A stretch of DNA of 64,000 bases from Vibrio scophthalmi LMG 19158 (GCF_000222585.1 NZ_AFWE01000073.1:149110-213109), one strand, 5' to 3'. Numbered from the stretch's first letter, positions 39,118 to 49,184 are shown. Numbers and translations are program-made. The notes: generated by a model not told the origin, from the letters alone.

Positions 39118-40386
39118 ATGAAAGACGAAACACTAGCGATTCACTTTGGTTATGAAACCGAGCCGACCACCAAATCAGTCGCAACCCCGATTTATCAGAC
39201 TGTCGCGTATGAATTTGATAGCGCGCAGCATGGCGCCGATCTGTTTAACCTTGAAGTCCCAGGTAACATCTATACCCGTATTATGAACCCGACGAATGAC
39301 GTTTTAGAGAAACGCATAGCGGCATTAGAAGGGGGGATTGCCGGTTTAGTGGTGAGCGCGGGGAGCGCGGCAATCAACTATGCGATTTTAACCTTGGCTG
39401 AAGCGGGCGATAACATCGTTTCGACTCCGCAGCTGTATGGCGGTACTTACACCTTGTTTGCTCACATGCTACCAAAGCAAGGCATTGAAGTGCGTTTCGC
39501 CAAAGACGATAAACCAGAAAGTTTAGCGGAATTGATCGATGAAAATACCAAGGCGGTTTATTGCGAAAGCATTGGTAACCCAGCGGGTAATATTATCGAT
39601 CTTGAACGCGTCGCCGCAGTGGCGCACGCGCAGGGTGTGCCTGTGATTGTCGATAACACCGTAGCTACGCCTGCTTTGTGCAAGCCGATTGAGTTTGGCG
39701 CTGACATCGTGGTGCACTCGCTCACCAAATATGTCGGTGGCCATGGTACGACATTAGGCGGTGCGATCATTGATGCAGGCACCTTTCCTTGGGCGGAGCA
39801 CAAAGAACGTTTCCCGGTTATGAATCAACCTGAGCCTTCTTATCATGGCGTGGTGTATACAGAAGCATTTGGTCCTGCGGCATTTATTGGTCGGGCACGT
39901 ACTGTACCACTGCGTAATACAGGCGCAGCACTATCACCAATGAATGCGTTTATGTTAATGCAAGGATTAGAAACCTTATCGTTGCGTATGGAGCGCCATA
40001 CCGAGAATGCGTTGAAAGTCGCGCAATACTTACAGCAGCATGAAAAAGTCAGTTGGGTCAGTTACGCAGGTTTAGCGGACTCGCCATTTTACCCATTGGC
40101 AGAAAAGTACATGCAAGGCAAGCCGTCGGCGATTTTGTCGTTTGGTCTTAAAGATGGCTATGACGCTGGCGTGCGATTCTATGATGCGCTGCAAATCTTT
40201 AAGCGCTTGGTCAATATTGGTGACGCGAAATCACTTGCCTGCCATCCTGCTTCAACGACGCATCGCCAGATGAGCACCGAAGAGCAAGCCAAGGCGGGCG
40301 TCTACCCTGAAATGATTCGCCTATCGGTTGGCATTGAGCATATCGATGACATTCTTGATGATTTAGATCAGGCACTTAGAGCGTAA
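39118..40386 (+). CDS. metY: O-acetylhomoserine aminocarboxypropyltransferase (sulfhydrylase)
   Basis: PLP enzyme that joins O-acetyl-homoserine with sulfide to give homocysteine (direct sulfhydrylation). The 422-residue length and the sequence KSVATPIYQTVAYEF, YTRIMNPTNDVLEKR and the PLP Lys at residue 204 (SLTKYVGGHGT) fit the long MetY branch of the Cys/Met-metabolism family better than the shorter MetB/MetC (about 380-400). CLC-type residues of cystathionine enzymes are not apparent. Substrate within the family is inferred. Confidence 0.9.
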   Translation: MKDETLAIHFGYETEPTTKSVATPIYQTVAYEFDSAQHGADLFNLEVPGNIYTRIMNPTNDVLEKRIAALEGGIAGLVVSAGSAAINYAILTLAEAGDNIVSTPQLYGGTYTLFAHMLPKQGIEVRFAKDDKPESLAELIDENTKAVYCESIGNPAGNIIDLERVAAVAHAQGVPVIVDNTVATPALCKPIEFGADIVVHSLTKYVGGHGTTLGGAIIDAGTFPWAEHKERFPVMNQPEPSYHGVVYTEAFGPAAFIGRARTVPLRNTGAALSPMNAFMLMQGLETLSLRMERHTENALKVAQYLQQHEKVSWVSYAGLADSPFYPLAEKYMQGKPSAILSFGLKDGYDAGVRFYDALQIFKRLVNIGDAKSLACHPASTTHRQMSTEEQAKAGVYPEMIRLSVGIEHIDDILDDLDQALRA

Positions 40387-40416
40387 TCGTTTTCCTAGTT
40401 GTTTTTGTATTTTTTT

Positions 40417-40445
40417 AGGCACCTTATGGGTGCCTTTATTTTTAT
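40417..40445 (+). terminator. Terminator of the metY-like gene
   Basis: AGGCACC/GGTGCCT stem with TTATG loop and TTTATTTTTATT tail. Confidence 0.85.
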
Positions 40446-40518
40446 TTACAGCAGTGATGAGAGTTTTTGGCCTATGATGATCTAAATACTATCCATGCTT
40501 AAAAATAAGGAAACAACA

Positions 40519-41448
40519 ATGGCAGGATTAAGTTTATTGACCCTACTCGATGATATTGCCTCCGTGCTTGATGATGTCGCCTTGATGTCTAAAGTCGCGG
40601 CAAAGAAAACCGCCGGTGTGTTAGGGGATGATTTGGCGTTAAACGCACAGCAAGTTTCTGGCGTGCGTGCCGAGCGAGAAATTCCGGTGGTGTGGGGCGT
40701 AGCGAAAGGTTCTTTTCGCAATAAATTGATCCTTGTGCCAGCGGCGCTGCTGATAAGCTCCATCGCCCCGTGGTTGATTACGCCGCTGTTACTGATTGGT
40801 GGTTTGTTCTTGTGTTTTGAAGGGGCAGAGAAAGTGCATGAGAAGTTTTTCCATCATGCAAGCTCAACAGAACAAGCAGAGCATAAAGCGGAAATCGAAC
40901 CCTCGGCCGAAGATCTTAGCGATTACGAGCAGAAGAAAATTAAAGGGGCGATTCGTACCGATTTTATCCTCTCGGCTGAGATTATTGTGATTGCGCTGGG
41001 CACAGTGCAAGGACATCCATTCCTAACTCAAGTATTGGTGATGAGTTTGATCGCTATCTTGATGACTATTGGCGTATACGGATTGGTGGCCGGTATCGTT
41101 AAAATGGATGACTTAGGCTTTTATCTGCAACGCAAAAGTGGTGGTCAGGGGGCATTAGGCGCTATCGGTGATGGGTTGGTGGCAATGGCACCCAAGCTAA
41201 TGAAGATCTTAACCGTTGTCGGCACCATTGCGATGTTTTTAGTTGGGGGCGGCATCGTGGTGCACAGTTTGCCATTTGTACATCATGGCTTGGTCAGTGT
41301 GGTGAATGTATTGCCAGTGATCCCTTATGTCACGCCGACTTATTCGGTGATGGGTAACGGCATTATTGGCCTTGTGAGCGGGTTTATTATCCTCGCTATC
41401 ATGACGTTTTACCATTCGCTACGCGGTGCAAAAAGCGGTGCGAAATAG
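40519..41448 (+). CDS. DUF808 (YedI-like) membrane protein
   Basis: Integral membrane protein of 309 residues matching E. coli YedI: the near-invariant start LLTLLDDIASVLDDVALMSK and AAKKTAGVLGDDLALNAQQV are obvious. About seven hydrophobic segments follow. Function unknown. The ATG at 40519 has AAGGA eight bases upstream; eight further in-frame codons upstream have no homology. No neighbour suggests a pathway. Confidence 0.92.
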   Translation: MAGLSLLTLLDDIASVLDDVALMSKVAAKKTAGVLGDDLALNAQQVSGVRAEREIPVVWGVAKGSFRNKLILVPAALLISSIAPWLITPLLLIGGLFLCFEGAEKVHEKFFHHASSTEQAEHKAEIEPSAEDLSDYEQKKIKGAIRTDFILSAEIIVIALGTVQGHPFLTQVLVMSLIAILMTIGVYGLVAGIVKMDDLGFYLQRKSGGQGALGAIGDGLVAMAPKLMKILTVVGTIAMFLVGGGIVVHSLPFVHHGLVSVVNVLPVIPYVTPTYSVMGNGIIGLVSGFIILAIMTFYHSLRGAKSGAK

Positions 41449-41578
41449 AGAAAGGAAATAGAGAAGGGAATAAGAGCTGATATCGCATGAAGAGTAAAAA
41501 GATCATCATGATCCTAAAGCTCATAAATGATTGAATAGCTGATATTTTCATTTATTAAAAACGAATGTAAAACAATTC

Positions 41579-41606
41579 TGGTTTGTAAGAGGGAGCTTAC
41601 AAACCA
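41579..41606 (+). promoter_or_regulatory. Perfect 11-bp inverted repeat upstream of the PTS gene
   Basis: TGGTTTGTAAG (41579-41589) and CTTACAAACCA (41596-41606) around a 6-nt loop, no T-run. A second stem, GTTGTTG/CAACAAC, follows at about 41650-41677, just before the PTS start. This may be an operator or an mRNA structure. Confidence 0.5.
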
Positions 41607-41691
41607 CTCGCAATTTGCAACCTTAGACTGGCACTATCTCGATAGAATCGTTGTTGGAAAAGTACCTTACAACAACAGATGGACATGAATT

Positions 41692-43203
41692 ATGATAGAC
41701 AGTCTAAAAAGTGGTTTATCAAAGCTTTCCTTAATCGGTAAAGCGTTGATGTTACCTATCTCAATCCTACCTGCCGCAGGCCTATTGTTGGCTTTCGGCG
41801 CAAAACTCGACATGCCGCTGATGATGCGCGCTGGCGGGGTCATCTTTGATAACCTAGCACTGCTGTTCGCAGTTGGTGCGGCGGTGGGCTTAACCAAAGA
41901 ATCCGGTATCGCAGCATTAGCAGCTATTGTTGGTATGGTGGTAATGAATGCGACTATGGGCGTTGCGCTGGGCATTACCCCAGAAATGGCGATGTCAGGT
42001 GGCCGTTACGCGATGGTGATGGGTATTCCTACCCTACAAACAGGCGTATTTGGTGGCTTGATCGCTGGTATTCTCGCCGCAACCATGTATCAGAAGTTCT
42101 TTGATACCAAACTGCCAGATTTCCTCGGTTTCTTCGCCGGTAAACGCTTCGTTCCTATTGTTACCGCTTTTGCTGCGTTTCTTATCGGCCTTGTTCTGCC
42201 TTATGTTTGGTCTTACATCCAATCGGGGATTGATGCACTGTCGCACATGGCAAACGGTGGCAACATGTACCTCTCTACCTTTATCTATGGCTTTATGGAG
42301 CGCGCTCTTATCCCGGTAGGCCTGCACCATATTTTCTATAGCCCTTACTGGTTCTCGTTTGGTGAATACACCACGGCGGCAGGTACCGTGGTTAATGGCG
42401 ACCACACCATTTGGTTCAAAATGTTGGAAGATGGCGTGAAAGACTTTTCTACCGAGCAGTATGTGGATGCCGGTAAATTCCTTTCAGGCAACTTTGCTAT
42501 CTACATGTTTGCTTTTCCAGCAGCATGTTTGGCGATGTACCACGAAGCCAAAGATAAGAACAAAAAAATCGCGGCGGGTATTTTGGGCTCGGCGGCGCTG
42601 ACTTCATTTGTTACCGGTATTACTGAGCCAGTTGAGTTCGCCTTTATCTTTGTTGCGCCAGTGCTGTATATCTTCTCCGCTATCATGGCAGGGGTTTCTT
42701 ATGCAGTGACCTATGCGTTAGATGTACACATTGGTAAAACCTTCTCTGCGGGTATTATCGATTTCATCTCATTCGGTGTATTGCCGGGTATGGATGGCTT
42801 TAAAACTAACTGGGTCAACGTGTTAATTTGGGGCCCATGCATGGCGGCTATTTATTACACCGTCTTCCGATTTGCGATCCGTAAATTCAATCTAAAAACC
42901 GTTGGTCGTGAAGATACAGAACGCAAAGAGATCACGTTAGAAAACGATGAACTGGCGGCGGAGATTACTAAGTTGCTGGGTGGTCGAGGCAACATCACAA
43001 GCGTTGGCGCCTGTATTACTCGTCTGCGTTTAGAAGTCAAAGATGTATCCATCATTGATGAAGAGGGCATTACGGCTCTGGGTGCAATGGGCGTGATTAA
43101 AGTGGGTAAGCATGGGGTACAAATTATCCTCGGTGCACGCGCTCAATTTGTGGCAGATTGCATGAATGGCGGTGCTAGTGGTCATCAGCCTGCGACCGCC
43201 TAA
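41692..43203 (+). CDS. PTS glucose-family transporter, IIC-IIB fusion
   Basis: Sugar permease and phosphoryl-transfer subunit of the phosphotransferase system. Residues 1 to about 400 form the IIC membrane domain (GKALMLPISILPAAGLLLAF, GITEPVEFAF, FSAGIIDFISFGVLPGMDGF); the last 90 or so form IIB, with the phospho-Cys in VGACITRLRLEV. No IIA domain is present, so a separate Glc-type IIA (Crr) must supply phosphate. Homology to PtsG/MalX/NagE-like proteins is clear but the sugar is not; the IIC resembles alpha-glucoside/maltose types as much as glucose. The operon is a single gene with its own terminator. Confidence 0.9.
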   Translation: MIDSLKSGLSKLSLIGKALMLPISILPAAGLLLAFGAKLDMPLMMRAGGVIFDNLALLFAVGAAVGLTKESGIAALAAIVGMVVMNATMGVALGITPEMAMSGGRYAMVMGIPTLQTGVFGGLIAGILAATMYQKFFDTKLPDFLGFFAGKRFVPIVTAFAAFLIGLVLPYVWSYIQSGIDALSHMANGGNMYLSTFIYGFMERALIPVGLHHIFYSPYWFSFGEYTTAAGTVVNGDHTIWFKMLEDGVKDFSTEQYVDAGKFLSGNFAIYMFAFPAACLAMYHEAKDKNKKIAAGILGSAALTSFVTGITEPVEFAFIFVAPVLYIFSAIMAGVSYAVTYALDVHIGKTFSAGIIDFISFGVLPGMDGFKTNWVNVLIWGPCMAAIYYTVFRFAIRKFNLKTVGREDTERKEITLENDELAAEITKLLGGRGNITSVGACITRLRLEVKDVSIIDEEGITALGAMGVIKVGKHGVQIILGARAQFVADCMNGGASGHQPATA

Positions 43204-43335
43204 TACCAATTGGGCCAAGTTAATGGGCAAAGGTGATGTGCAAAGGTGATGTGCCGTCCGTTGTAATTTGATCATTGCTTCCCTTTGAATGCTCCTCCCC
43301 CTTTTCAAACATCAAAAGGAAACAAGCAATGATAG

Positions 43336-43364
43336 AGAGTGCCAGCGATGGCGCTCTTTTTTTG
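43336..43364 (+). terminator. Terminator of the PTS gene
   Basis: AGAGTGCCA/TGGCGCTCT stem (one wobble) with GCGA loop and T7 run. Confidence 0.85.
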
Positions 43365-43392
43365 TCTTCATTCCCTACTCAATGTTCATGTT

Positions 43393-44751
43393 CTACTCAA
43401 TGATCGCGTGATAGCCTTTGCTGCGCAGTTGCTCGGCAAACTGCGCTTTAACGTGAGTTTCACCATGGATTAAGTGGATTGCTTTCGGTGGCGTCGGAAT
43501 ACGTTGAATAAAACCCAGTAGATCCGCTTGGTCAGCGTGTGCGGAATAGCCCGACATGGTATGAACTTGAGCGTTAATCTCGACAGTTTGCTCATCAATG
43601 GTGACTTGCTTGTCTCCATTTTGGATTGCCCAACCCAATGTGTTTTGCGCTTGGTAGCCAACTAACAGTACATCGGTGCGCTCATCCGCGAGTAGAGCCT
43701 TTAAATAATCCATAATGCGTCCACCTTGACACATGCCCGAAGCGGCAACGACTATCGCCGCTTCGCCTGTTGACGCAAGGCGATTGACTAAGCGTTGATG
43801 AGTACGATGATCTTCGACCGTTATGCATTGCTTAAAGGCCAGTGGATGACGTTGTTCTATTAGGCGCTCTTTCGCTTCTTTTCCCCATAGTGCTTTAAAG
43901 CGGCGATAAGATTTGGTCACCTTTTGCGCCATCGGTGAATCGAGAATGATTGGCAAGGTCGCTTCAATTTTTTGCTGGTGGATTAACTGCTCAATATCGA
44001 ACAACAACTCTTGTGTTCGCCCGACACTAAAGGCGGGAATTAAAATAGCGCCACCATCAGCCAGCGAACGCTCAATAATAGCCAATAAGCGCTGCGAGCG
44101 AGTTTGAATATCTTCATGAATTTTACCGCCATAGGTAGATTCAATCAGTAAATAATCCGCTCTAGGTGGCGCAACCGGATCGGGTAGCAGTGGTGTATTG
44201 CATGGGCCTAAATCACCAGAGAAAACCACCACTTCTTGATTGGGCAGCAACACTTCAACATAAGCGGATCCCAGAATATGGCCTGCATGTTGAAAGCGTG
44301 CTTTGAGCGGCTCAGTGGCTTCAGATGCAGATAGATGGTTGCTGGAAGAGGAAGCTAAGGCGGGGAGCGTAAACCACTGATTATAAGCTTGAGGACGCAG
44401 TAAACGCGAAATATGGCGTAGGACTCGTTCTGTTTTCTTACTCGATAATCCCAATTGCAATTTCAGACTATCTTCTAACATTAAAGGCACCATTTCGGCC
44501 GTGGCTTCGGTGCAATAAATTGGTTGTTTAAAGCCCTTTGCCAATAACCAAGGCAATCGGCCGATGTGATCAATGTGAGCGTGGGTCAGTAACAGAGCTT
44601 GGAGATGTTGGGTGGCAAACTCCACCTCCAATGGGCGTTTATCTTGGCCTTGAAACAAACCACAATCGACGAGAATTGCTTGCCCATCCACTTGTAATTC
44701 ATGGCAAGAACCTGTCACCGTATCTTTCCCCCCGTGGTGAATAAATTTCAT
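43393..44751 (-). CDS. Metallo-beta-lactamase/beta-CASP ribonuclease-like protein
   Basis: The 452 residues contain the MBL metal motif THAHIDHIGR (His57, His59, Asp61, His62), a beta-CASP insert (ILIPAFSVGRTQELLFDIEQ, VVAASGMCQGGRIMDYLKAL) and a C-terminal RNA-specificity motif HTMSGYSAHADQADLLGF. This is the Ysh1/CPSF73-like group (COG1236), RNA endo/exonucleases, here with no experimentally fixed role in Vibrio. The ATG at 44751 follows GGGAGG; an upstream TTG in frame was rejected. It is alone on its strand. Confidence 0.88.
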   Translation of the reverse strand: MKFIHHGGKDTVTGSCHELQVDGQAILVDCGLFQGQDKRPLEVEFATQHLQALLLTHAHIDHIGRLPWLLAKGFKQPIYCTEATAEMVPLMLEDSLKLQLGLSSKKTERVLRHISRLLRPQAYNQWFTLPALASSSSNHLSASEATEPLKARFQHAGHILGSAYVEVLLPNQEVVVFSGDLGPCNTPLLPDPVAPPRADYLLIESTYGGKIHEDIQTRSQRLLAIIERSLADGGAILIPAFSVGRTQELLFDIEQLIHQQKIEATLPIILDSPMAQKVTKSYRRFKALWGKEAKERLIEQRHPLAFKQCITVEDHRTHQRLVNRLASTGEAAIVVAASGMCQGGRIMDYLKALLADERTDVLLVGYQAQNTLGWAIQNGDKQVTIDEQTVEINAQVHTMSGYSAHADQADLLGFIQRIPTPPKAIHLIHGETHVKAQFAEQLRSKGYHAIIE

Positions 44752-45457
44752 ACCTTGCCCTCCCAAAAGATGAATATAGCAAGCCTTTGATATCTAAGGC
44801 TATCCACCAAACTGCCTTGATTATATAGCTTACACAACTGTCTCTGCGTTAAATGTGAAGCAGTAAAAATAATCATGATGTAAGCGAAAAACCGTCGTTG
44901 ATTTTTCCTAGAGATACGAGAAGGAAGAAACGAGAGATTAGATACGAGAGATGAGATACGAAAAATGAGAAACGAGAAATGAGAAACGAGAAATGAGAAA
45001 CGAGAAATGAGAAACGAGAAATGAGAAACGAGAAATGAGGCGTGAGAATAGTTCTGATCTCATGCGGTATTACTCGATGAGGTGACGATAGGATGAGTTG
45101 TTATTTTTGGATACCATATCACGTTTCATATCATTACTTGTGTAACAGGATGTGACGACCTTTCAGTAATTAACATCTAAAGTCCTTTTATTACAGTGAC
45201 TTAATTCTAATCAATGGATGTGATGCTTTTGATAAAAACATTGTTGTTCAAAAAATGTCCGCTGCAATGGTATTTCTGACGCAGCTCACTCTTTCACCTA
45301 AGAAATATGCTACGACGGCAAAAAATATTGTGAGAAAAGTTCGTCGTAATACACAAGCGTTCAAAAGCCCATGGTTGAAGAGTCAATCACCATTATATGG
45401 GTCAGCACTAAAAAAATAAATTCAGAAAGGTTGTCTATTTTTATCGTTGGAGATGAA
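44752..45457. other. Intergenic region with minisatellite before the chemoreceptor gene
   Basis: About 700 bp with no convincing gene. It holds a purine-rich tandem repeat (44911-45039, listed separately). The right part is AT-rich and probably contains the chemoreceptor promoter. A frame starting at 45371 is read through into the receptor but has no homology before 45458. Confidence 0.6.
44965..45039. repeat. 14-bp minisatellite
   Basis: Five perfect copies of ATGAGAAACGAGAA (44965-45034) plus a partial sixth copy. Degenerate relatives (GAGATACGAGA and similar) extend left to about 44911. The same purine-rich vocabulary (GAGAAACGAGAAA) reappears at 59.4-59.7 kb directly before the palindromic repeats. 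Confidence 0.93.
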
Positions 45458-47452
45458 ATGAAAAATAATAATAACAGCTCGCCATCTTGGCTTACGAGCT
45501 TATCTTTACGTACATTATTGCTGTTGCCAGTAGGGATATCGCTACTGGCTTCTGCCGTTGTTTCTTGTTTGATCTTAGTTTTTTTAGAAGAGATGAAACA
45601 TGGGGTTGAGTATTCAACATCACGCGCTGAACGCGCGGAATCTGCAGCGATGCTGGATAACAATTGGAACAATATCCGCGTTCACACCCGCGATATGATG
45701 ATGGCCGATACCGACCAATTACGATCAGAACTGATTGGTATTGAGAGTAAAGTTAAAGAGACTCAAGATCTTATCACTAGCCAGTTTATTGCTAATCCTT
45801 CGATGTCACAAAGCACCAAAGATGATATGCAACGTGTGCTGGAGAATATGAATGGTTACTCAAAGACGTTGACGACGACGGTTGAGCAATATGAATTGAT
45901 CCATGAACAGTGGTGGACGCATACGCCGAATATGTGGGCGCCATTATTCGCCATGGTGAATGAGGTGATGGAATACGCAGAAGTTAACGATGATCTTGAT
46001 GTTGCGGTGTGGCAAAAGCAAGGCGAGCAGTTGGTTAAAAATCTAGACAGTTACTATTCAAGTATGTCGATGAATGTCTTCATGCGTGTTGATGTAAGCC
46101 GTGATCAGACACTTGGTTACCTAACCAATGCCGGAAAAATATTAGATGAGTTTGACTGGTTACCTGCGGTGAAAAACTTTAAAGACACCACTTTCCAAGG
46201 GTATATCACTTCAACGGATGTTATTTTTGCCGCGCTAGAAGCCGATAAGCAAGCAACCACGACTCGTGTTGAATTTGCTGGTGATATTCGCAGTGCGATT
46301 GTCACTGTGATTGAGCGCAACATGCAAATGCTAGGTGAAGCGAACAATACCTCGCTCGCCACGATCAACAAGGTTATCTCAGTTCAAGTGATCTCTTGGA
46401 TTGTAGCGGCGTTAGTGTCGATTGCTTTCTGTATCTATCTAGTGCGCCACTTTATTCAGATCTTCGGTCAACTGACGGTCACGTTGCAATCGATGGCCAA
46501 TAAAGATTTCTCAACCAGAACGCACATTAAAGGTAAAAATGAGTTAGCTCGTCTTGCAATGAACGCCGATGAAACCGTCGTGTCGATCAGCCGTGTCATT
46601 GATGAAGTGCGTGGGCAGGGCGCTGAAGTCTCAGCCAGCTCAACACAGTTGGCGGCGGTAATGGTGCAAAGCTCTGCCAATGCCCAAGAGCAAAACCTCC
46701 AAGTACAACAAATAGCCGCAGCCGTGACCGAAATGTCGACGTCGGCGGGGATTGTAGCCGAGTCAGCGAAACAGACTGAATCGCGTGCGATTATGGCTTA
46801 CAGCGCGTGTGAAGAAGGTCAATCGTTAGCACAAGAAAATAGCCAACGCGCGAATGATCTAACCGCGCAACTGGGTGAAACCGCTGTGGTGGTTGATAAC
46901 CTTAAACAGCGTTGTCACAGCATCAGTGAAGTGGCGGAAGTGATCAGTGCCATTTCAGATCAAACCAACTTGTTGGCACTAAACGCAGCGATTGAAGCGG
47001 CGCGCGCTGGTGAACTCGGCCGTGGCTTTGCCGTGGTTGCCGATGAAGTTCGCTCACTGGCAGGCAAAACGCAAAACTCGACCGAGCACATCAAATCGAT
47101 TATCGAAGAGTTACAACGCCAATCGGATACAGCGCAAATTACCGTACAAAGCTGCTTAGAGAAAGTAGACGAAGTGCGCGAAGCATCGAGTGTCGTCGTC
47201 GATAAAATTTCGGCAACCCAGCAAGCGGTGGCTGAGATAAATGATAGCTCGACAGAAATGTCGGTGGCGGCAGAGCAGCAATCAAAAGCATCAGAAGAGA
47301 TCAGTGAGTCGCTGCATGGCATCAAAGACACCATTGCACAGAACATGGCTGGTATTGATGAATCAAGCCAAGCATCGAACTTCTTGTCTGAGTTGGCAGA
47401 GCGTCAAAGCAGTCGTTTGAAAGAGTTCCAGCTAGCAGCGATAAACAGCTAA
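45458..47452 (+). CDS. Methyl-accepting chemotaxis protein
   Basis: Chemoreceptor of 664 residues. Start ATG at 45458 has GGAGA five bases before it. Membrane helix 1 is [20 protein letters not shown] (about residues 20-45), then a roughly 270-residue periplasmic helical domain, helix 2 ([20 protein letters not shown], about 310-335), HAMP, and a signalling domain with the invariant tip [20 protein letters not shown] near residues 500-520. Ligand unknown; there is no visible Cache/PAS motif. It stands alone with a shared bidirectional terminator. Confidence 0.95.
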   Translation: MKNNNNSSPSWLTSLSLRTLLLLPVGISLLASAVVSCLILVFLEEMKHGVEYSTSRAERAESAAMLDNNWNNIRVHTRDMMMADTDQLRSELIGIESKVKETQDLITSQFIANPSMSQSTKDDMQRVLENMNGYSKTLTTTVEQYELIHEQWWTHTPNMWAPLFAMVNEVMEYAEVNDDLDVAVWQKQGEQLVKNLDSYYSSMSMNVFMRVDVSRDQTLGYLTNAGKILDEFDWLPAVKNFKDTTFQGYITSTDVIFAALEADKQATTTRVEFAGDIRSAIVTVIERNMQMLGEANNTSLATINKVISVQVISWIVAALVSIAFCIYLVRHFIQIFGQLTVTLQSMANKDFSTRTHIKGKNELARLAMNADETVVSISRVIDEVRGQGAEVSASSTQLAAVMVQSSANAQEQNLQVQQIAAAVTEMSTSAGIVAESAKQTESRAIMAYSACEEGQSLAQENSQRANDLTAQLGETAVVVDNLKQRCHSISEVAEVISAISDQTNLLALNAAIEAARAGELGRGFAVVADEVRSLAGKTQNSTEHIKSIIEELQRQSDTAQITVQSCLEKVDEVREASSVVVDKISATQQAVAEINDSSTEMSVAAEQQSKASEEISESLHGIKDTIAQNMAGIDESSQASNFLSELAERQSSRLKEFQLAAINS

Positions 47453-47463
47453 GTTCGACAAAA

Positions 47464-47497
47464 AAGCCGCTAACGTTTGAGTTAGCGGCTTATTTTT
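47464..47497. terminator. Bidirectional terminator between MCP and GNAT-nitrilase gene
   Basis: AAGCCGCTAAC/GTTAGCGGCTT stem, GTTTGA loop, A/T runs on both sides. Confidence 0.9.
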
Positions 47498-49032
47498 TAC
47501 GGCTGTTTGGCTTGGGTAAAGCCGCCATATAAATCGGTCCGACGATGACGTAAGTTAGTCACCGCCCCTTCAGTATTAAGCTGCTTGAGTTTAGTTAAAT
47601 CCACATCGGCAAAAATGATCATCTCAGTATTGGCATTGGCTTCGTTTAAGGTCGCATCATGTGGGAAGTAGATATCCGACGGTGAGAATACCGCCGATTG
47701 GGCATATTGAATATCAACGTTATCCACGCGTGGTAAATTCCCTACACTGCCACCAATTGCCACATAACACTCATTTTCGATCGCTCGAGCTTGTGAGCAA
47801 ATACGTACTCGTTGGTAACCATTTTTGGTGTCGGTCCAAAATGGTACAAAGATGATTTGCACCCCTTCTTCGGCCATCATACGACCAAGTTCAGGAAACT
47901 CACTGTCGTAGCAGATTAGAATGCCCACCTTGCCTGCGTCGGTATCAAACACCGTCACTTTATTGCCGCCGTCGATCACCCAATCTTTCTCTTCGTGCGG
48001 CGTAATGTGCACCTTGTATTGCGCATCAATCTGTCCATCGCGTTGTAGTAAATAGGCAACGTTGTACAGCTTGTCATCTTCAATCACCGGCATACTGCCA
48101 GCGATAATGTTGATGTTGTAGGTTACCGCCATTTGCGAGAATCGATATTTGATTTCCTCGCTAAAGCTGGCCAGAAAACGAATCGCTTCCACCGAGTTTT
48201 GATCTTTTTGTAGCCCCATTAATGGCGCATTGAAAAACTCCGGGAAGAGGGCAAAGTCGGCTTTGTAGTTCGCCAGCGACGAGATGAAAAATTCCGCTTG
48301 GTCGAGCAGATCTTCCAAATCATTCATCGCACGCATTTGCCACTGCACCACACCGATACGCACTAAGGTTTTTTCAACATCGTGGACAGATTGCACATCC
48401 TCTTCGTAGAAGAAGTTATCCCACTCCAACAGTGTCGCGTAGCCCTTAGATGCATCATCTTCAGGGAGGTAATTGCGCATGATGCGTTTTACATCAAAGC
48501 CGTTCGCCAGTTGAAAAGAGAGGATCGGATCATGTAACTCGCGGCGTTTTACCTTATCAATATAATCCGCCACGCTCACTTCATTGGCATGCTCGTGGTA
48601 ATGCGGAATACGCCCACCGGCCAGAATGGCTTTAAAGTTCATGCTACGACACAACTCTTTACGTGCATCATAAAGTCGGCGACCTAAGCGCAAACCGCGA
48701 TAATCAGGGTGAACGAAAACATCCAAGCCATACATGGCATCACCCGTCACTTGGTTTTGAATGACATTGTTTTCGTTAATGATATCGGTATAGAGATGGG
48801 GGAGAGAAAAACGGTTGTAATCGACCTTAATCGTCAGCGCTGCGCCAACAATTTTGCCATTATCTTCAATGCATATTTGTCCATCGGGAAACTGATGGAT
48901 TAAATCCATGATGGTTAAACGTGGCCAAGAGCCCCCCACATCATGAAAAACTAAATCCATTAACTGAGCCAATTCAGGGTAATCGGTCGGTTCTATCGTT
49001 CGTAGTGAAAGCTTTGGCGAATTGCCGTCCAT
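47497..49032 (-). CDS. GNAT acetyltransferase-nitrilase (carbon-nitrogen hydrolase) fusion
   Basis: 511 residues in two parts. Residues 1-200 form a GNAT domain (LSLRTIEPTDYPELAQLMDL, YGLDVFVHPDYRGLRLGRRL, ARKELCRSMNFKAILAGGRI). Residues about 220-500 form a nitrilase domain with the Glu-Lys-Cys triad: Glu in FALFPEFFNAPL, Lys in AQYKVHITPHEEKDW, Cys in GILICYDSEFPELGRMMAE. Nitrilases hydrolyse C-N bonds of amides or nitriles; what the GNAT part acetylates is unknown. A fusion of this kind is widespread in bacteria but uncharacterised. No operon partner is obvious. Confidence 0.9.
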   Translation of the reverse strand: MDGNSPKLSLRTIEPTDYPELAQLMDLVFHDVGGSWPRLTIMDLIHQFPDGQICIEDNGKIVGAALTIKVDYNRFSLPHLYTDIINENNVIQNQVTGDAMYGLDVFVHPDYRGLRLGRRLYDARKELCRSMNFKAILAGGRIPHYHEHANEVSVADYIDKVKRRELHDPILSFQLANGFDVKRIMRNYLPEDDASKGYATLLEWDNFFYEEDVQSVHDVEKTLVRIGVVQWQMRAMNDLEDLLDQAEFFISSLANYKADFALFPEFFNAPLMGLQKDQNSVEAIRFLASFSEEIKYRFSQMAVTYNINIIAGSMPVIEDDKLYNVAYLLQRDGQIDAQYKVHITPHEEKDWVIDGGNKVTVFDTDAGKVGILICYDSEFPELGRMMAEEGVQIIFVPFWTDTKNGYQRVRICSQARAIENECYVAIGGSVGNLPRVDNVDIQYAQSAVFSPSDIYFPHDATLNEANANTEMIIFADVDLTKLKQLNTEGAVTNLRHRRTDLYGGFTQAKQP

Positions 49033-49184
49033 ATCAGGTCATCCATTTTACCGTTTCATAGAGTATGGCTGAGAATGCCATAAATAGAATAGAGCAGATA
49101 TATCGGTGACTCACAGTTTTAAAGCGTCGCCGTAAGCTTTCACGGGTTAATGGTGTGCTTGAAGTGTCGCTAGGGTTTAAGCGT

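Noticed and set aside
44965-45039. Possible CRISPR array
   Set aside because: The 14-bp copies are directly adjacent with no spacers, and there are no cas genes; it is a minisatellite.
46960-47346. 128-codon minus-strand frame inside the chemoreceptor
   Set aside because: Antisense to the conserved signalling tip; Ser/Ala/Cys-rich without homology.
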